DNA from: Lachnospiraceae bacterium
GTDB taxonomy: Bacteria > Bacillota > Clostridia > Lachnospirales > Lachnospiraceae
Length of the DNA: 64,000 nucleotides
Direction: 5' to 3'
Assembly: GCA_900168235.1 (NCBI GenBank)
Contig: FUZG01000004.1
Location: forward strand, 1 to 64,000
Below are positions 53,679 through 63,220 of the stretch, piece after piece (the stretch's first letter is position 1; each line of letters starts with the position of its first letter). The notes below the pieces were generated by a model. It was not told the origin of the DNA and made no database searches. It saw only the letters and a program-made list of their open reading frames with translations. Both the position numbers and the translations under genes were made by a program.

Positions 53679-54485
53679 ATGAAACTTGATAGAGAACACG
53701 TCCGCAGGGTTTTTACAGAATATACGGATCAGTATGATTCTTCGGATATAAAAGTCGCACTGAAGATCGAGCACACCTTTAAGGTCGCAGAAATCGCAGC
53801 GCGTATCGCAAGATCACTCCATCTCTCAGAAGATGACGAGAATCTTGCATGGTTACTGGGTATGCTTCACGACGTCGGCCGTTTTGAGCAGTTACGACGT
53901 TATCACACATTTTTTGATGGAAAATCTGTAAATCATGCAGCATTAAGCGCTGATATACTTTTTGATAAAGACGGCGGGACAGCCGAAGGACAGCCAAAAC
54001 AGATGCGGATTCGTGATTACATTGAAGACGCGTCAGAGGATGCAGTGATAGAAAAAGCAATACGACTGCACAATGTTTTCAGGCTTCCTGAGCAGATGGA
54101 AGAACGGGAATTGATGTTTACCAATATTCTCAGAGATGCTGACAAGATTGACATTCTCAGAGTAAACTGCGAGATCCCGATGAATGAGATCTATGACTGT
54201 CCGATCGAGCATCTGAAGATCGACCGGGTCACACCGGAAGTCCTGACAGATGCATTGAGCTGCAAAAATGTTGACAGAGGTCATGTGAAACGGCCTATAG
54301 ATCATTTGTTTACACACATCTCACTTACATTCGGAATGGTTTATCCGGAAAGCTTTCGTATCACAAAAGAACAGGGATTCTTAAAACAGATGATGTCCTT
54401 TGAGAGCGGAGATCCTGTGACGGCTGAGGGGTTGTCAGAGCTCCACGATGCAATGGAACAGTTTATGCTGGGCAAGGCAGGCTGA
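53679..54485 (+). CDS. HD-domain phosphohydrolase-like protein
   Basis: A 268-residue cytoplasmic HD protein: first His in KIEHTFKVAEIAARIA (~32), MLHDVGRFEQL (~65), VNHAALSADILF, and ILRDADKIDILRV (~155). It resembles bacterial dNTP/nucleotide hydrolases of the HD superfamily but the substrate is unknown. It directly precedes the TPR-GGDEF gene (81-nt gap), so a joint transcript is plausible. The ribosome site is modest (AAAGGA). Confidence 0.82.
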   Translation: MKLDREHVRRVFTEYTDQYDSSDIKVALKIEHTFKVAEIAARIARSLHLSEDDENLAWLLGMLHDVGRFEQLRRYHTFFDGKSVNHAALSADILFDKDGGTAEGQPKQMRIRDYIEDASEDAVIEKAIRLHNVFRLPEQMEERELMFTNILRDADKIDILRVNCEIPMNEIYDCPIEHLKIDRVTPEVLTDALSCKNVDRGHVKRPIDHLFTHISLTFGMVYPESFRITKEQGFLKQMMSFESGDPVTAEGLSELHDAMEQFMLGKAG

Positions 54486-54566
54486 ATCTGTTATGAAACG
54501 CAGTACAGGCGGTTAAAGCCTGAGGGGATGCTGCGCTTGCACGAGAGTATTTATGGGGTTAGGTAT

Positions 54567-56237
54567 ATGGACAAAAAAAGCTATGAGGAACGTGCGGCAG
54601 AGCTGGTAAGGATCATTACAGAAAAACGTACCGATCTTGATGCCACGGTCACAGAAGACCTGGAGAAGCTTCTGGAGATAGCATCTGAGCAGAATGACGA
54701 TGAAATGTGCGGTTATGCATATTATCATCTTGCCGAGGCGTATTTTTTCCATGATCTTGGTACAGATAAGACCAGACGCTATTTGCTGGAAGGCATACAG
54801 TACCAGGAACTTTCAGGAAACCGTACACTGGTAGCACGTTCCTATAATCTTTTGGCAACGATAGTCTGCCTCGGAGATAACATGATGCTGGCAATGGATA
54901 ATTACATGACAGCACTCAGTTACTGCGATGAAAACGATCATTCTACCAATATCTACGGTATTATCCTTTCAAATATTTCCAGAGTTTATATAAAACTAAA
55001 TGACAAAACTACGGCAATGGAATATCTGAAACGTGCGATCCCCTATATTGAGGATTACCGTGAAGATGCCATGTACGAGCGGAATATCCGTACATGCTAT
55101 ATCCTTCTTGCGAACCTGCACCTCGCTATAAATGGTGACCTTCATGAAGCTCATAAGTGCATAAGGCACATGATCGACGTGATAGAGCCGGAGAACGGAT
55201 TTCGGGATTTTGAAAAAGATATCTGTTTTATCGCGCTTGAAATTCGTATGCTCCATATGGAGGGCAGAGAGGAGAAATATCAGGAAAAAATCGGACTTCT
55301 CCTTGATCAGATAAGAGAAAATACGGTCATTATCGATGAGCTCGAGGATATATACGAGATCTGCAAGATGCTTCTGGAATTTGATGAACTTGATGCGCTG
55401 AGCGAGATCGGTGCGATAGTTTACAGAGTCATGCAGGATATCCCGATCTCAAGTGTCCGCCTTCGTTTTGTAGAGCTTCAGATTGAATTTTTACGTAAAA
55501 AAGGTGATCATCAGCTGGCGGATAAATTCTGCGGATGCTACTTTGATATTTCCAGAGAAAAGCAAAAATCCGACACCATTGAGTATCTTTTTGCGGTCAA
55601 TGTCCGCAGAAGCATCGAGGAACTGAAGAAAAAGCAGGATTCCATGAAGAAGGAAAATGACCGTCTGATACGGCAGGCAGAGGTTGATGAGCTCACAGGG
55701 CTCCCGAACCGCTACAGCCTGAACCGCATCTCGGATGATCTCTTTGAAAAGGCGTGCCGCGAACACCGCTCTTTGGCAGTGGAAATTTTTGATATTGACT
55801 GCTTTAAGCAGTTCAACGATACTTTCGGACATCAGGCAGGAGACAGATGCCTTAAAAAAGTCTCTGAAGTCGTTATGCAGTTCTGCCGGAAGCATGATCA
55901 TATTTATGCTGCCCGTTACGGCGGTGATGAGTTTATCCTGATGTATCTCGGACGGAATGATATGGAAGTTCAGGATCTGGCAGAAGACCTGCGAAACCGC
56001 ATTTCAGATCTGAATATGGCAAACCCGAATGCGTCTGATGCGCCTATAGTTTCTATTTCCCAGGGAATCAGAAATTCGGTGCCCCGTGAGGGAAATAAGC
56101 TCTGGGACTACATGTACACCGCGGATAGTGCGCTTTATCAGGTGAAGCAGACTCAGCGCGGCGGCATCAGGATACTGCACAATGCATCTCTTTCGGAGGA
56201 TATGGTTTCAGTCGAAAAATTTGCAAAGGCGAAGTGA
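54567..56237 (+). CDS. TPR-repeat diguanylate cyclase (second copy)
   Basis: A 556-residue paralogue of the 31-kb protein. Residues ~1-370 are helical TPR-like repeats (DMMCGYAYYHLAEAYFF type), then a coiled linker (IEELKKKQDSMKKEN), and a GGDEF domain (~385-550) with DELTGLPNR, FDIDCFKQFNDTFGH and intact ARYGGDEFI. No RxxD inhibitory site. It should make cyclic-di-GMP. The start is ATG 54567 with GGGGTTAGG upstream; ATG 54528 is less well placed. The segment before it carries CGCTTGCACGAG, like the hairpin of the upstream repeats. Confidence 0.92.
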   Translation: MDKKSYEERAAELVRIITEKRTDLDATVTEDLEKLLEIASEQNDDEMCGYAYYHLAEAYFFHDLGTDKTRRYLLEGIQYQELSGNRTLVARSYNLLATIVCLGDNMMLAMDNYMTALSYCDENDHSTNIYGIILSNISRVYIKLNDKTTAMEYLKRAIPYIEDYREDAMYERNIRTCYILLANLHLAINGDLHEAHKCIRHMIDVIEPENGFRDFEKDICFIALEIRMLHMEGREEKYQEKIGLLLDQIRENTVIIDELEDIYEICKMLLEFDELDALSEIGAIVYRVMQDIPISSVRLRFVELQIEFLRKKGDHQLADKFCGCYFDISREKQKSDTIEYLFAVNVRRSIEELKKKQDSMKKENDRLIRQAEVDELTGLPNRYSLNRISDDLFEKACREHRSLAVEIFDIDCFKQFNDTFGHQAGDRCLKKVSEVVMQFCRKHDHIYAARYGGDEFILMYLGRNDMEVQDLAEDLRNRISDLNMANPNASDAPIVSISQGIRNSVPREGNKLWDYMYTADSALYQVKQTQRGGIRILHNASLSEDMVSVEKFAKAK

Positions 56238-56311
56238 CATGATAACCCAATAATGATAGAATAAAATTTGATTTTGAAAAATTTATTTTGTTGTTATCTT
56301 TGTGAGGTACT

Positions 56312-57301
56312 ATGTCTGAAATAAATCGAGAGCTTAACTGGGCGATACTCGGAACCGGAGCTATTGCGCATGAAATGGCAGAGGGACTTAAGAAAATGGG
56401 AAAGGTCCCTTACGCCGTTGCAAACCGCACCTATGAAAAGGCGGTGTCATTCGCTGAAAAATACGGCGTAAAGACCGTTTATGAAAATGTGGATGATCTC
56501 TTTGCGGATGAAAACGTGGATATCATTTATATCTCAACTCCGCATAATAAGCACTATCCATATATGAAAAAAGCGCTGGAGAGCGGAAAACACATTCTGG
56601 TCGAAAAGGCTATCACGCTTAACAGTGATGAGCTGGATGCAATGATAAAGCTTGCGGAGAGCAAAAATCTGGTCATTGCCGAAGCTATGACTATCTGGCA
56701 CATGCCTATATACAAGAAGATCAGAGGTATCCTTGAAAGCGGAGAGCTTGGAAAAGTCCAGATCATGACAGTGAACTTCGGAAGCTATAAGCCCTATGAT
56801 ATGTCGAACCGCTTTTTCAATATGGAGCTTGCAGGTGGTGTGCTCCTTGATATCGGTGTTTATGCCCTCAGTATGGTCAGAAACTTTATGTCAGAGGCGC
56901 CTGACAGGGTATTGAGCCAGTGGAGACCTTCACCTGCGGGATCTGACGAGCAGGCATCGATCATTCTCATGAATAAGCAGGATCAGATGGCTTCGGTCGC
57001 ACTTTCTCTGCACTCAAAACAGCCGAAGCGTGCTATCATCAGCTGCGAAAAGGGCTATATCGAAGTGATGGATTATCCCCGTGCAGATAAGGCAGTTATC
57101 GTTGATGCCGAAACAGGTGAAAAGCGCGAGATCACTGAGGGAACGACAGAAGATGCCCTTTACTACGAGCTCTGCGACATGGAGCAGGCAGTGAAGAGCG
57201 GCGATACCACTTCGCTTCAGCTCAGCAACTCAAAGGATGTAATGGACATAATGACCGCACTCCGAAAGGAATGGGGACTTAAATATCAGGAGGAAATCTG
57301 A
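56312..57301 (+). CDS. Gfo/Idh/MocA-family oxidoreductase
   Basis: A 329-residue NAD(P)-dependent dehydrogenase. Rossmann part with GTGAIAHEMAEGL (~13), YISTPHNKHY and the catalytic-type VEKAITLN (EKP-like motif, here EKA, ~93), then the alpha/beta C-terminal domain (MELAGGVLLDIGVY). Such enzymes act on sugars or inositols; the substrate is unknown. The usual Pro of the EKP motif is Ala, a frequent variant in this subfamily. GAGG precedes the ATG. Confidence 0.9.
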   Translation: MSEINRELNWAILGTGAIAHEMAEGLKKMGKVPYAVANRTYEKAVSFAEKYGVKTVYENVDDLFADENVDIIYISTPHNKHYPYMKKALESGKHILVEKAITLNSDELDAMIKLAESKNLVIAEAMTIWHMPIYKKIRGILESGELGKVQIMTVNFGSYKPYDMSNRFFNMELAGGVLLDIGVYALSMVRNFMSEAPDRVLSQWRPSPAGSDEQASIILMNKQDQMASVALSLHSKQPKRAIISCEKGYIEVMDYPRADKAVIVDAETGEKREITEGTTEDALYYELCDMEQAVKSGDTTSLQLSNSKDVMDIMTALRKEWGLKYQEEI

Positions 57302-57333
57302 TAGAATATGAAAAATAATTTTGGAGATTTTTG

Positions 57334-57975
57334 ATGTTCAAATTTTTGTTTAATCCGTCCTGCTTTACGTTTCAAAAGGATGGCAGGACGAAATGTTTTG
57401 TAGTACCGCCTGCGGCTATGTTCTTAAGGCTGGCGGTAGATGTGTTTTTTGTAATAATGGTTATGAGAGGCTATAAAGCCTTTTTTGAGAATGACATGCT
57501 GGAAAACAAGATGCAGGGGCTTTTTATCGGAACACTTGCGATGCTCCCAACAAGCCTCATGCTCCTGTTAGTTGGTAAGTTTAGAAAAAGAGTGAAGAAC
57601 AGACCGCTGGAGCTGATCCGCTTAAAGGCAAGAAGGCGGATGTTCGCAGAACTCAAAATGCCGAAAGCCGAAGCTGTCACGACCAGTGAGATTAATGAGC
57701 TTTTAACTTCTCCGAAGATAGATCTTGCATATTATGTCAGTTCATTAGCCGGGGCTGCTTTAACTTTAGTGATGGCTGCACTGCTGGTCTATGACTATTA
57801 TGCGAACCACTTTACAGGTCGCGTACTAAATGCATATATCTTTGGAACTCTGATGGGAGTACTGCTTAATATGTTCGTATTTTCAGGGGTTAAAAATGCA
57901 GTTAATAACTATTATCTTTTCAGCGAAATGAGGGAAGTCATCACGCTGAAGATCAATCATCAGTTCAATAAATAA
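57334..57975 (+). CDS. Four-helix membrane protein of unknown function
   Basis: A 213-residue protein with four probable membrane helices in two pairs (~28-48, 58-80, and ~130-155, 165-188), separated by a basic cytoplasmic segment (GKFRKRVKNRPLELIRLKARRRMF). No family recognised. The ATG follows GGAG by 8 nt and starts 32 nt after the oxidoreductase gene; it is likely co-transcribed and is followed by a terminator. Confidence 0.75.
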   Translation: MFKFLFNPSCFTFQKDGRTKCFVVPPAAMFLRLAVDVFFVIMVMRGYKAFFENDMLENKMQGLFIGTLAMLPTSLMLLLVGKFRKRVKNRPLELIRLKARRRMFAELKMPKAEAVTTSEINELLTSPKIDLAYYVSSLAGAALTLVMAALLVYDYYANHFTGRVLNAYIFGTLMGVLLNMFVFSGVKNAVNNYYLFSEMREVITLKINHQFNK

Positions 57976-57988
57976 ATATTTTTAGCAT

Positions 57989-58027
57989 AAAGAAAGCCGG
58001 TACAGACGTTGTGTACCGGCTTTCTTT
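57989..58027. terminator. Bidirectional terminator
   Basis: AAAGAAAGCCGGTAC (57989-58003) pairs with GTACCGGCTTTCTTT (58013-58027) between convergent genes. Confidence 0.92.
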
Positions 58028-58033
58028 GTGGTC

Positions 58034-58513
58034 TTATTTCTTTTCAATGATATTCTGACCGGATTTACGGATCTGGTCAAAGTCTATTTCGGGCATGAGC
58101 TCGGTCTTTATGATGTGGAGCATATCGTCCAGATTATCGAGTTCCTGCTTTGTAAATCTCTTTTTACATCGTTCTGCCACCATATCCAGATATTCCTGGC
58201 TGATACGGTAGTATTCCATGTATTTTTCGGTAGGGTGAAGATGATATTCACGCTTGTCCTCAGGGGACTGTATTTTTGTGATATAACCCTTTTTAATTAG
58301 ATTATTTACCTTGTAAGCTGCATTCGGACTGGAAATACCCATGAGATCGGCAAATTCCGATACTGTAGGGTCGTGAAGTGCCATGATACATTCCATGCAG
58401 AAGGATTCTACGGTAGTAAGAGTAGCCTCTCTTTTTTCAAATCTTGAGAAAATCTGCATATAAAAATAAATGCGCATCGCACTATAAACTTCATTCAACG
58501 AATCTGCCAGCAT
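58034..58513 (-). CDS. MarR-family regulator next to fab operon
   Basis: A 159-residue winged-helix regulator: HDPTVSEFADLMGISSPNAAYKVNNLIKKGYI is the DNA-binding part, followed by wing SPEDKREYHLHPT. The start is ATG 58513, 6 nt after GGAGG. It lies behind the fatty-acid operon in the same direction, separated by a terminator and a promoter of its own. MarR-type FabT controls fatty acid synthesis in streptococci, so a role in fab control is possible; position alone does not prove it. Confidence 0.85.
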   Translation of the reverse strand: MLADSLNEVYSAMRIYFYMQIFSRFEKREATLTTVESFCMECIMALHDPTVSEFADLMGISSPNAAYKVNNLIKKGYITKIQSPEDKREYHLHPTEKYMEYYRISQEYLDMVAERCKKRFTKQELDNLDDMLHIIKTELMPEIDFDQIRKSGQNIIEKK

Positions 58514-58568
58514 GAGAACCTCCAAAATAAAAATGTGGCGACTGAGTTAATTAAAAAGCAACTTTACA

Positions 58569-58598
58569 AGTATACAATATTTTCAAAATTTTTGTTAA
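58569..58598 (-). promoter_or_regulatory. Probable promoter of fab-linked MarR gene
   Basis: On the minus strand TTAACA (58598-58593), 18-bp spacer, TATACT (58574-58569). Confidence 0.45.
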
Positions 58599-58652
58599 AA
58601 AAATTTAAGTTTTCTTTTTAATGTATCGGTATATTTGAAATATTATTTAGAA

Positions 58653-58693
58653 CGCCTGCCGAGGTAAGCTCATCACTATATCTGCGGCAGGCG
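58653..58693 (-). terminator. Terminator of fab operon
   Basis: On the minus strand CGCCTGCCG (58693-58685) pairs with CGGCAGGCG (58661-58653). The following TTCTAAATAATATTT is only partly T-rich, so it may be leaky. Confidence 0.65.
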
Positions 58694-58738
58694 GCTTAAG
58701 TGTTATGTGTGTTGTGTATGGATAAGAGTTTTGCTGTA

Positions 58739-59206
58739 TTACTCAGCGACTGCAAATACGAGCTCTGCACGGCAGGCGAGCTTTCCGTTTACGGTAGCCT
58801 TTGCCTTTCCGATGCCTACAGGGCCTTTCATTTCTACAACTTCACAGGAAAGCTCCAGAACATCTCCCGGAGTTACCTGCTGCTTAAAGCGTGCATTTTT
58901 TACACCGCCGAAAAGTGCGATCTTTCCCTTGTATTCAGGAAGGGAGAGAAGAGCGACTGCTCCGGTCTGCGCCAGTGCCTCAAGGATCAGTACACCGGGC
59001 ATAACAGGCTGTCCCGGGAAATGTCCCTGGAAAAAGGGCTCGTTCATGGTAACGCACTTGATGCCCTTAGCCCATTTGCCGGACTCGTAATCCGTGATCC
59101 TGTCTACCAGTGCAAAAGGATAGCGGTGGGGCAGGATCTCAGCGATCTCAGCAGCAGTAAGTGTATTTGGTGTGCGCTCGACTGTTGTTTCTGTTGATTC
59201 ACTCAT
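58739..59206 (-). CDS. fabZ: 3-hydroxyacyl-ACP dehydratase
   Basis: A 155-residue hotdog-fold enzyme that removes water from 3-hydroxyacyl-ACP in each round of fatty acid elongation. The active site His (GHFPGQPVMPGVLILEALAQ, ~70) and Glu (in LEALAQ) are seen, as is LPHRYPFALVDR. The first ~15 residues (MSESTETTVERTP) extend beyond the usual start, but GGAGGG before this ATG supports it. Last gene of the operon, 15 nt after fabF. In related operons accB lies between fabF and fabZ; here it is missing. Confidence 0.95.
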   Translation of the reverse strand: MSESTETTVERTPNTLTAAEIAEILPHRYPFALVDRITDYESGKWAKGIKCVTMNEPFFQGHFPGQPVMPGVLILEALAQTGAVALLSLPEYKGKIALFGGVKNARFKQQVTPGDVLELSCEVVEMKGPVGIGKAKATVNGKLACRAELVFAVAE

Positions 59207-59221
59207 TATAGTGAGCCCTCC

Positions 59222-60460
59222 TTATTCTGCCCTTGCAAAGATAAGGCATGCGTTGTGTCCGCCAAATCCAAGGCTGTTGCTCAGTGCATACTTGAGATCT
59301 GCATCTCTTCCTGTATTAGGTACGTAGTCCAGATCGCACTCAGGATCGGGAACCTTGTAACCAACTGTAGGCGGGATAAAGCCTTCCTCAAGAGCCTTTA
59401 CGCAGAATACTGCCTCGACTCCGCCTGCGCCGCCAAGGAGATGACCTGTCATGGACTTTGTGCTGGATACGGCAAGTTCCTTAGCGTGATCGCCGAATAC
59501 AGCCTTGATAGCAGCAGTCTCGCCTGAGTCGTTAAGGTGAGTTGATGTGCCGTGTGCGTTTATATAATCGATATCTTCAGGCTTCAGACCTGCATCCTCG
59601 ATAGCGAGCTTCATGCATGCTGCACCGCCTTCTCCGTTAGGTGAAGGAGCAGTTACGTGGTAAGCATCACAGTTTGCACCGTATCCTACGATCTCAGCGA
59701 GGATCTTGGCACCGCGCTTTTTAGCGTGCTCATACTCCTCGAGAACGACAATACCTGTACCTTCGCCCATTACAAATCCGCTTCGCTCTGCATCAAAAGG
59801 GATGCTTGCGCGGTCGGGATCTTCAGCACGGCAGAGTGCTCTCATGCTTGCAAAACCGCCGATAGCGAGAGGAGTGATGGAAGACTCTGTACCGCCTGCG
59901 ATCATAACGTCCTCATATCCGTCGCGTACACGGTGGAAAGCATCACCGATAGCGTTGCTTCCGCCTGCGCATGCAGTAACGGGACATGTGCACATTCCGC
60001 GGAAACCGTTTCTGATAGCGATATGTGCTGCAGCGATGTTGGAGATGGTCATAGGAATGTAATGAGGATTTACACGCTCAAATCCCTTTTCCATTCCGCG
60101 ACTGTGCTCCTGCTCAGTCACATCGATACCACCGATACCGCTGGAGATGATGACACCTGTCTTGTCGTCAGGCTGCTCTTTATCTGCATGGATACCGCTC
60201 ATCTCGATAGCTTCCTGTGCAGCTACAACTGCGAGCTGTGCAAAACGGGCCATGCTGCGGCTTTCTTTCTTAGTGATAACTGTGAAAGGATCGAAGTTTT
60301 TTACTTCTCCGGCAACCTTTACAGAAGATTCTGTTGTATCGAAAGCTGTGATAGGAGCGATGCCGTGGCGTCCCTCTCTGATGGACTTCCAGCTTTCTTC
60401 TACATTGTTTCCGGTCGGATTAACGGTTCCGATTCCGGTGATTACAACTCTACGTCTCAT
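59222..60460 (-). CDS. fabF: 3-oxoacyl-ACP synthase II
   Basis: A 412-residue condensing enzyme that extends acyl-ACP with malonyl-ACP. The catalytic Cys lies in VTACAGGSNAIGDAF (~165; ACAGGSN instead of ACASGTN), the two His in NAHGTSTHLND (~305) and MTGHLLGGAGGVEAV (~342). Length fits FabF. AAAGGA precedes the ATG, 22 nt after fabG. Confidence 0.95.
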   Translation of the reverse strand: MRRRVVITGIGTVNPTGNNVEESWKSIREGRHGIAPITAFDTTESSVKVAGEVKNFDPFTVITKKESRSMARFAQLAVVAAQEAIEMSGIHADKEQPDDKTGVIISSGIGGIDVTEQEHSRGMEKGFERVNPHYIPMTISNIAAAHIAIRNGFRGMCTCPVTACAGGSNAIGDAFHRVRDGYEDVMIAGGTESSITPLAIGGFASMRALCRAEDPDRASIPFDAERSGFVMGEGTGIVVLEEYEHAKKRGAKILAEIVGYGANCDAYHVTAPSPNGEGGAACMKLAIEDAGLKPEDIDYINAHGTSTHLNDSGETAAIKAVFGDHAKELAVSSTKSMTGHLLGGAGGVEAVFCVKALEEGFIPPTVGYKVPDPECDLDYVPNTGRDADLKYALSNSLGFGGHNACLIFARAE

Positions 60461-60482
60461 GTTTTTCCTTTCCGGGCGCGGG

Positions 60483-61247
60483 TCACATACCCATGCCGCC
60501 GTCTACGCCGATGATCTGACCTGTGATATAGGATGCTTCTTCTGATGCAAAGAAACGAACAGCGTTTGCAACATCCTCGGGACGTCCGCATTTTTTCATG
60601 GGGATTCCGGAGAGGATAGCTTCCTGTGCTTTTTCAGGAAGTACTGCTGTCATGTCTGTATCGATAAATCCGGGTGCAACAGCATTTACAGTCACATTTC
60701 TGCCTGCAAGCTCTTTTGCAAGGCTCTTTGTGAGACCGATGACTCCTGCTTTACTTGCGGAGTAATTTACCTGACCTGCGTTGCCGTGGATACCTACAAC
60801 ACTTGTGATGTTGATGATACGGCCCCAGCGCTTGCGGATCATCTTCTTAGCAGCTGCTCTGCAGCAGAAAAATGTACCGCGGAGGTTAAGACCGATAACA
60901 TTGTCAAAGTCTTCGGCAGTCATACCGATGGCAAGTCCGTCCTTTGTACGGCCTGCGTTGTTTACGAGGATGTCTACTTGTCCCAGCTGCTCCTCAGCAT
61001 AGTCGATAAGGGCGTTAGCCTGAGCTTCGTCTGATACATCAGCCTGGAAAACAAGGATCTTTACATCCTTATCACCTGCGGCTTCGCGGCAGAGAGAAGC
61101 TGTTTCCTCAGCTGCCTGTGCATTTCCTGCATAATTTATGATCACGCTGCAGCCGGCAGAAGCAAGAGCTACGGATATAGCGCGTCCGATACCTCTGCTT
61201 GCGCCTGTAACAACTGCATTACGGATCGTTGTTTCATTTATACTCAT
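60483..61247 (-). CDS. fabG: 3-oxoacyl-ACP reductase
   Basis: A 254-residue short-chain dehydrogenase that reduces 3-oxoacyl-ACP with NADPH. Cofactor loop TGASRGIGRAIS (~14); catalytic Ser in INITSVVGIHG, and Tyr/Lys in VNYSASKAG (~158). C-terminal GQIIGVDGGMGM is typical. GAGGAGG precedes the ATG; 20 nt after fabD. Confidence 0.95.
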   Translation of the reverse strand: MSINETTIRNAVVTGASRGIGRAISVALASAGCSVIINYAGNAQAAEETASLCREAAGDKDVKILVFQADVSDEAQANALIDYAEEQLGQVDILVNNAGRTKDGLAIGMTAEDFDNVIGLNLRGTFFCCRAAAKKMIRKRWGRIINITSVVGIHGNAGQVNYSASKAGVIGLTKSLAKELAGRNVTVNAVAPGFIDTDMTAVLPEKAQEAILSGIPMKKCGRPEDVANAVRFFASEEASYITGQIIGVDGGMGM

Positions 61248-61267
61248 TTATATACTCCTCCTCAGGA

Positions 61268-62242
61268 TCAGAGTTCAGCGATCATCGCATTGAAATCATC
61301 AAGTGTGTCGATGGAGAATGTTCTGTAAGCATCGGTTCCGACAGCCTTTGCGGTTTTCTTTACAAAGCCTGAAAGAGTCTTTCCGGGACCTACTTCGATA
61401 AAGGTATCTACACCGAGCTCGATCATCCTGCGGATGATCATTTCCATACGGACGCTTTTCTGAACCTGCTGTACCAGAAGCTCAGGAACAGCCTTGGATG
61501 TGCTTTCAGGAGTTACATCCTGTCCGCCGAGATCTTCGCTTGTGATCTCACGTCCGAGATAGTTGAACATTACAGGAATCTGCATAGGGTTGAAAGTGAG
61601 GCTCTCAAAACGCTTCTTAAGCTTATCGCCTGCGGGAGACATGAGGCTTGTATGGAAAGGTCCGCTGACCTTGAGCGGGATGCATCTGCGTGCACCTGCC
61701 TCGGAAGCGAGAGCGGATGCTGCATCTACAGCCTTTTTCTCACCGCTGATAACGAGCTGGCCCGGGCAGTTGAAATTGCAGATAGAAACAACACCTTCGG
61801 AAGATGCCTTGTCACAGCACTCCTGAAGCTTGTCTTCCTCGAGGTTCATAACTGCTGTCATACCGCAGTCGATACCTTCTGCTGCATCCTTCATTGCTTT
61901 TCCGCGGAAAGCGACTGTCTCAACTGTTTCCTTAGGATCAAGAACACCTGCAGCGGAAAGAGCAGAGTACTCACCGAGGGAAAGACCAGCAGCGTAGTCG
62001 ATCTGTACATTTTTTTCCTTGAGCATCGCTGTGACACCCATGGCAAATGCTGTCATACAGGGCTGTGTATATTCAGTCTGGCTTAAAAGTCCGTTGGGAT
62101 CTTCAAAGCACATTTCGTGCAGATCGAAAGAGAGCTCGGCTGCGTCAAATGCCTTTCGGAATGTTTCAGATGCTTCGTAGAAGTCTTTACCCATTCCTGC
62201 ATGCTGACTTCCCTGTCCTGCGTAAAGAATTGCTGTTTTCAT
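61268..62242 (-). CDS. fabD: Malonyl-CoA:ACP transacylase
   Basis: A 324-residue enzyme loading malonate onto acyl carrier protein. YAGQGSQHAGMGKD marks the start; the Ser nucleophile lies in GLSLGEYSAL (~90; GLSLG in place of GHSLG), and the catalytic His in GPFHTSLM (~200). The start is ATG 62242 after AAGGAAG; a longer frame begins inside fabK. Middle gene of the operon. Confidence 0.94.
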   Translation of the reverse strand: MKTAILYAGQGSQHAGMGKDFYEASETFRKAFDAAELSFDLHEMCFEDPNGLLSQTEYTQPCMTAFAMGVTAMLKEKNVQIDYAAGLSLGEYSALSAAGVLDPKETVETVAFRGKAMKDAAEGIDCGMTAVMNLEEDKLQECCDKASSEGVVSICNFNCPGQLVISGEKKAVDAASALASEAGARRCIPLKVSGPFHTSLMSPAGDKLKKRFESLTFNPMQIPVMFNYLGREITSEDLGGQDVTPESTSKAVPELLVQQVQKSVRMEMIIRRMIELGVDTFIEVGPGKTLSGFVKKTAKAVGTDAYRTFSIDTLDDFNAMIAEL

Positions 62243-62261
62243 GTGTTTTGCTTCCTTTCGA

Positions 62262-63167
62262 TCAAAATTCTCCGCCTGTGATGTCTGCGAAGATATCTGC
62301 AATAGAACGGATCTCTTTTACCTGACCGCAGGTCTGACCTGCCATGAGGCTTCCGGTCTTTGTATCACCGTCAAATACGGCGCGGCGGAGAGAGCCGAGA
62401 GTGAACTTTTCGAGCTCCATCTTATCTGCGCCGGCTTTTTCCTGCTTGATATATTCGCGTGTCATCTGATTTTTAAGGACACGTACAGGAGTACCGCCGA
62501 TACGGCCTGTAACAACTGCGTCATTTCCCTTTGCCTTGATGACAGCGTTTTTATAATTCTCGTGGATCGGACACTCAGGGGATGCGAGGAGGACGGTTCC
62601 TACCTGTACACCGCATGCGCCGAGAGCGAGAGCAGCCTTGAACTGTCTGTTATCTGCGATACCGCCTGCTGCGATGACAGGGATATTTACTGCGTCGCAT
62701 ACCTGGGGTACGAGAGTCATGGTGGTCATTTCGCCGATGTGACCGCCGCTTTCGCAGCCTTCTGCAATAACTGCATCAGCTCCGAGGTCTTCAAGGTGCT
62801 TTGCGAGGATAGCTGCTGCGACTACCGGAATTACAACAATTCCTGCATTTTTGAAGCTCTCCATGTATTTTGCAGGATTGCCTGCACCGGTTGTTACAAC
62901 GGGAACTTTTTTCTCGACAACGATCTCTGCAAATTCGTCTGCTGCCGGATGCATGAGCATGATATTTACACCGAAAGGCTTATCAGTGAGGCTTCTGCAC
63001 TTGTCGATCTCTTCGCGGAGCATATCGGGATTCATTCCGCCTGTTCCGATGAGTCCGAGTCCGCCTGCATTTGAACATGCCGCAGCAAATGTTCCGTTTG
63101 CGATGTTAGCCATACCGCCCTGAATGATGGGATAGCGTGTACCAAGAATTTCGTTAAGATATTTCAT
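62262..63167 (-). CDS. fabK: Enoyl-ACP reductase II (FMN-dependent)
   Basis: A 301-residue flavin TIM-barrel enzyme that performs the last reduction of each elongation round; it is the triclosan-tolerant alternative to FabI. Seen: YPIIQGGMANI (N-terminal FMN loop), NIMLMHP, VTTGAGNP, GCESGGHIGEMTT (~145, with the conserved His) and IPVIAAGGIADN plus GACGVQVGT. AAAGGTG precedes the ATG. The 53-nt gap to fabH has no acpP gene, which many Firmicutes place there. Confidence 0.95.
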   Translation of the reverse strand: MKYLNEILGTRYPIIQGGMANIANGTFAAACSNAGGLGLIGTGGMNPDMLREEIDKCRSLTDKPFGVNIMLMHPAADEFAEIVVEKKVPVVTTGAGNPAKYMESFKNAGIVVIPVVAAAILAKHLEDLGADAVIAEGCESGGHIGEMTTMTLVPQVCDAVNIPVIAAGGIADNRQFKAALALGACGVQVGTVLLASPECPIHENYKNAVIKAKGNDAVVTGRIGGTPVRVLKNQMTREYIKQEKAGADKMELEKFTLGSLRRAVFDGDTKTGSLMAGQTCGQVKEIRSIADIFADITGGEF

Positions 63168-63220
63168 GATCTTTCACCTTTGTTTTTTAGTATAGGAACT
63201 ACCGCTTTTGATCAGATTGA

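Noticed and set aside
59657-60514. Long open frames on the plus strand opposite the fab genes (up to 285 codons)
   Set aside because: Mirror frames of strongly biased fabF, fabG, fabD and fabK codons; rich in Cys/Ser and without ribosome sites.
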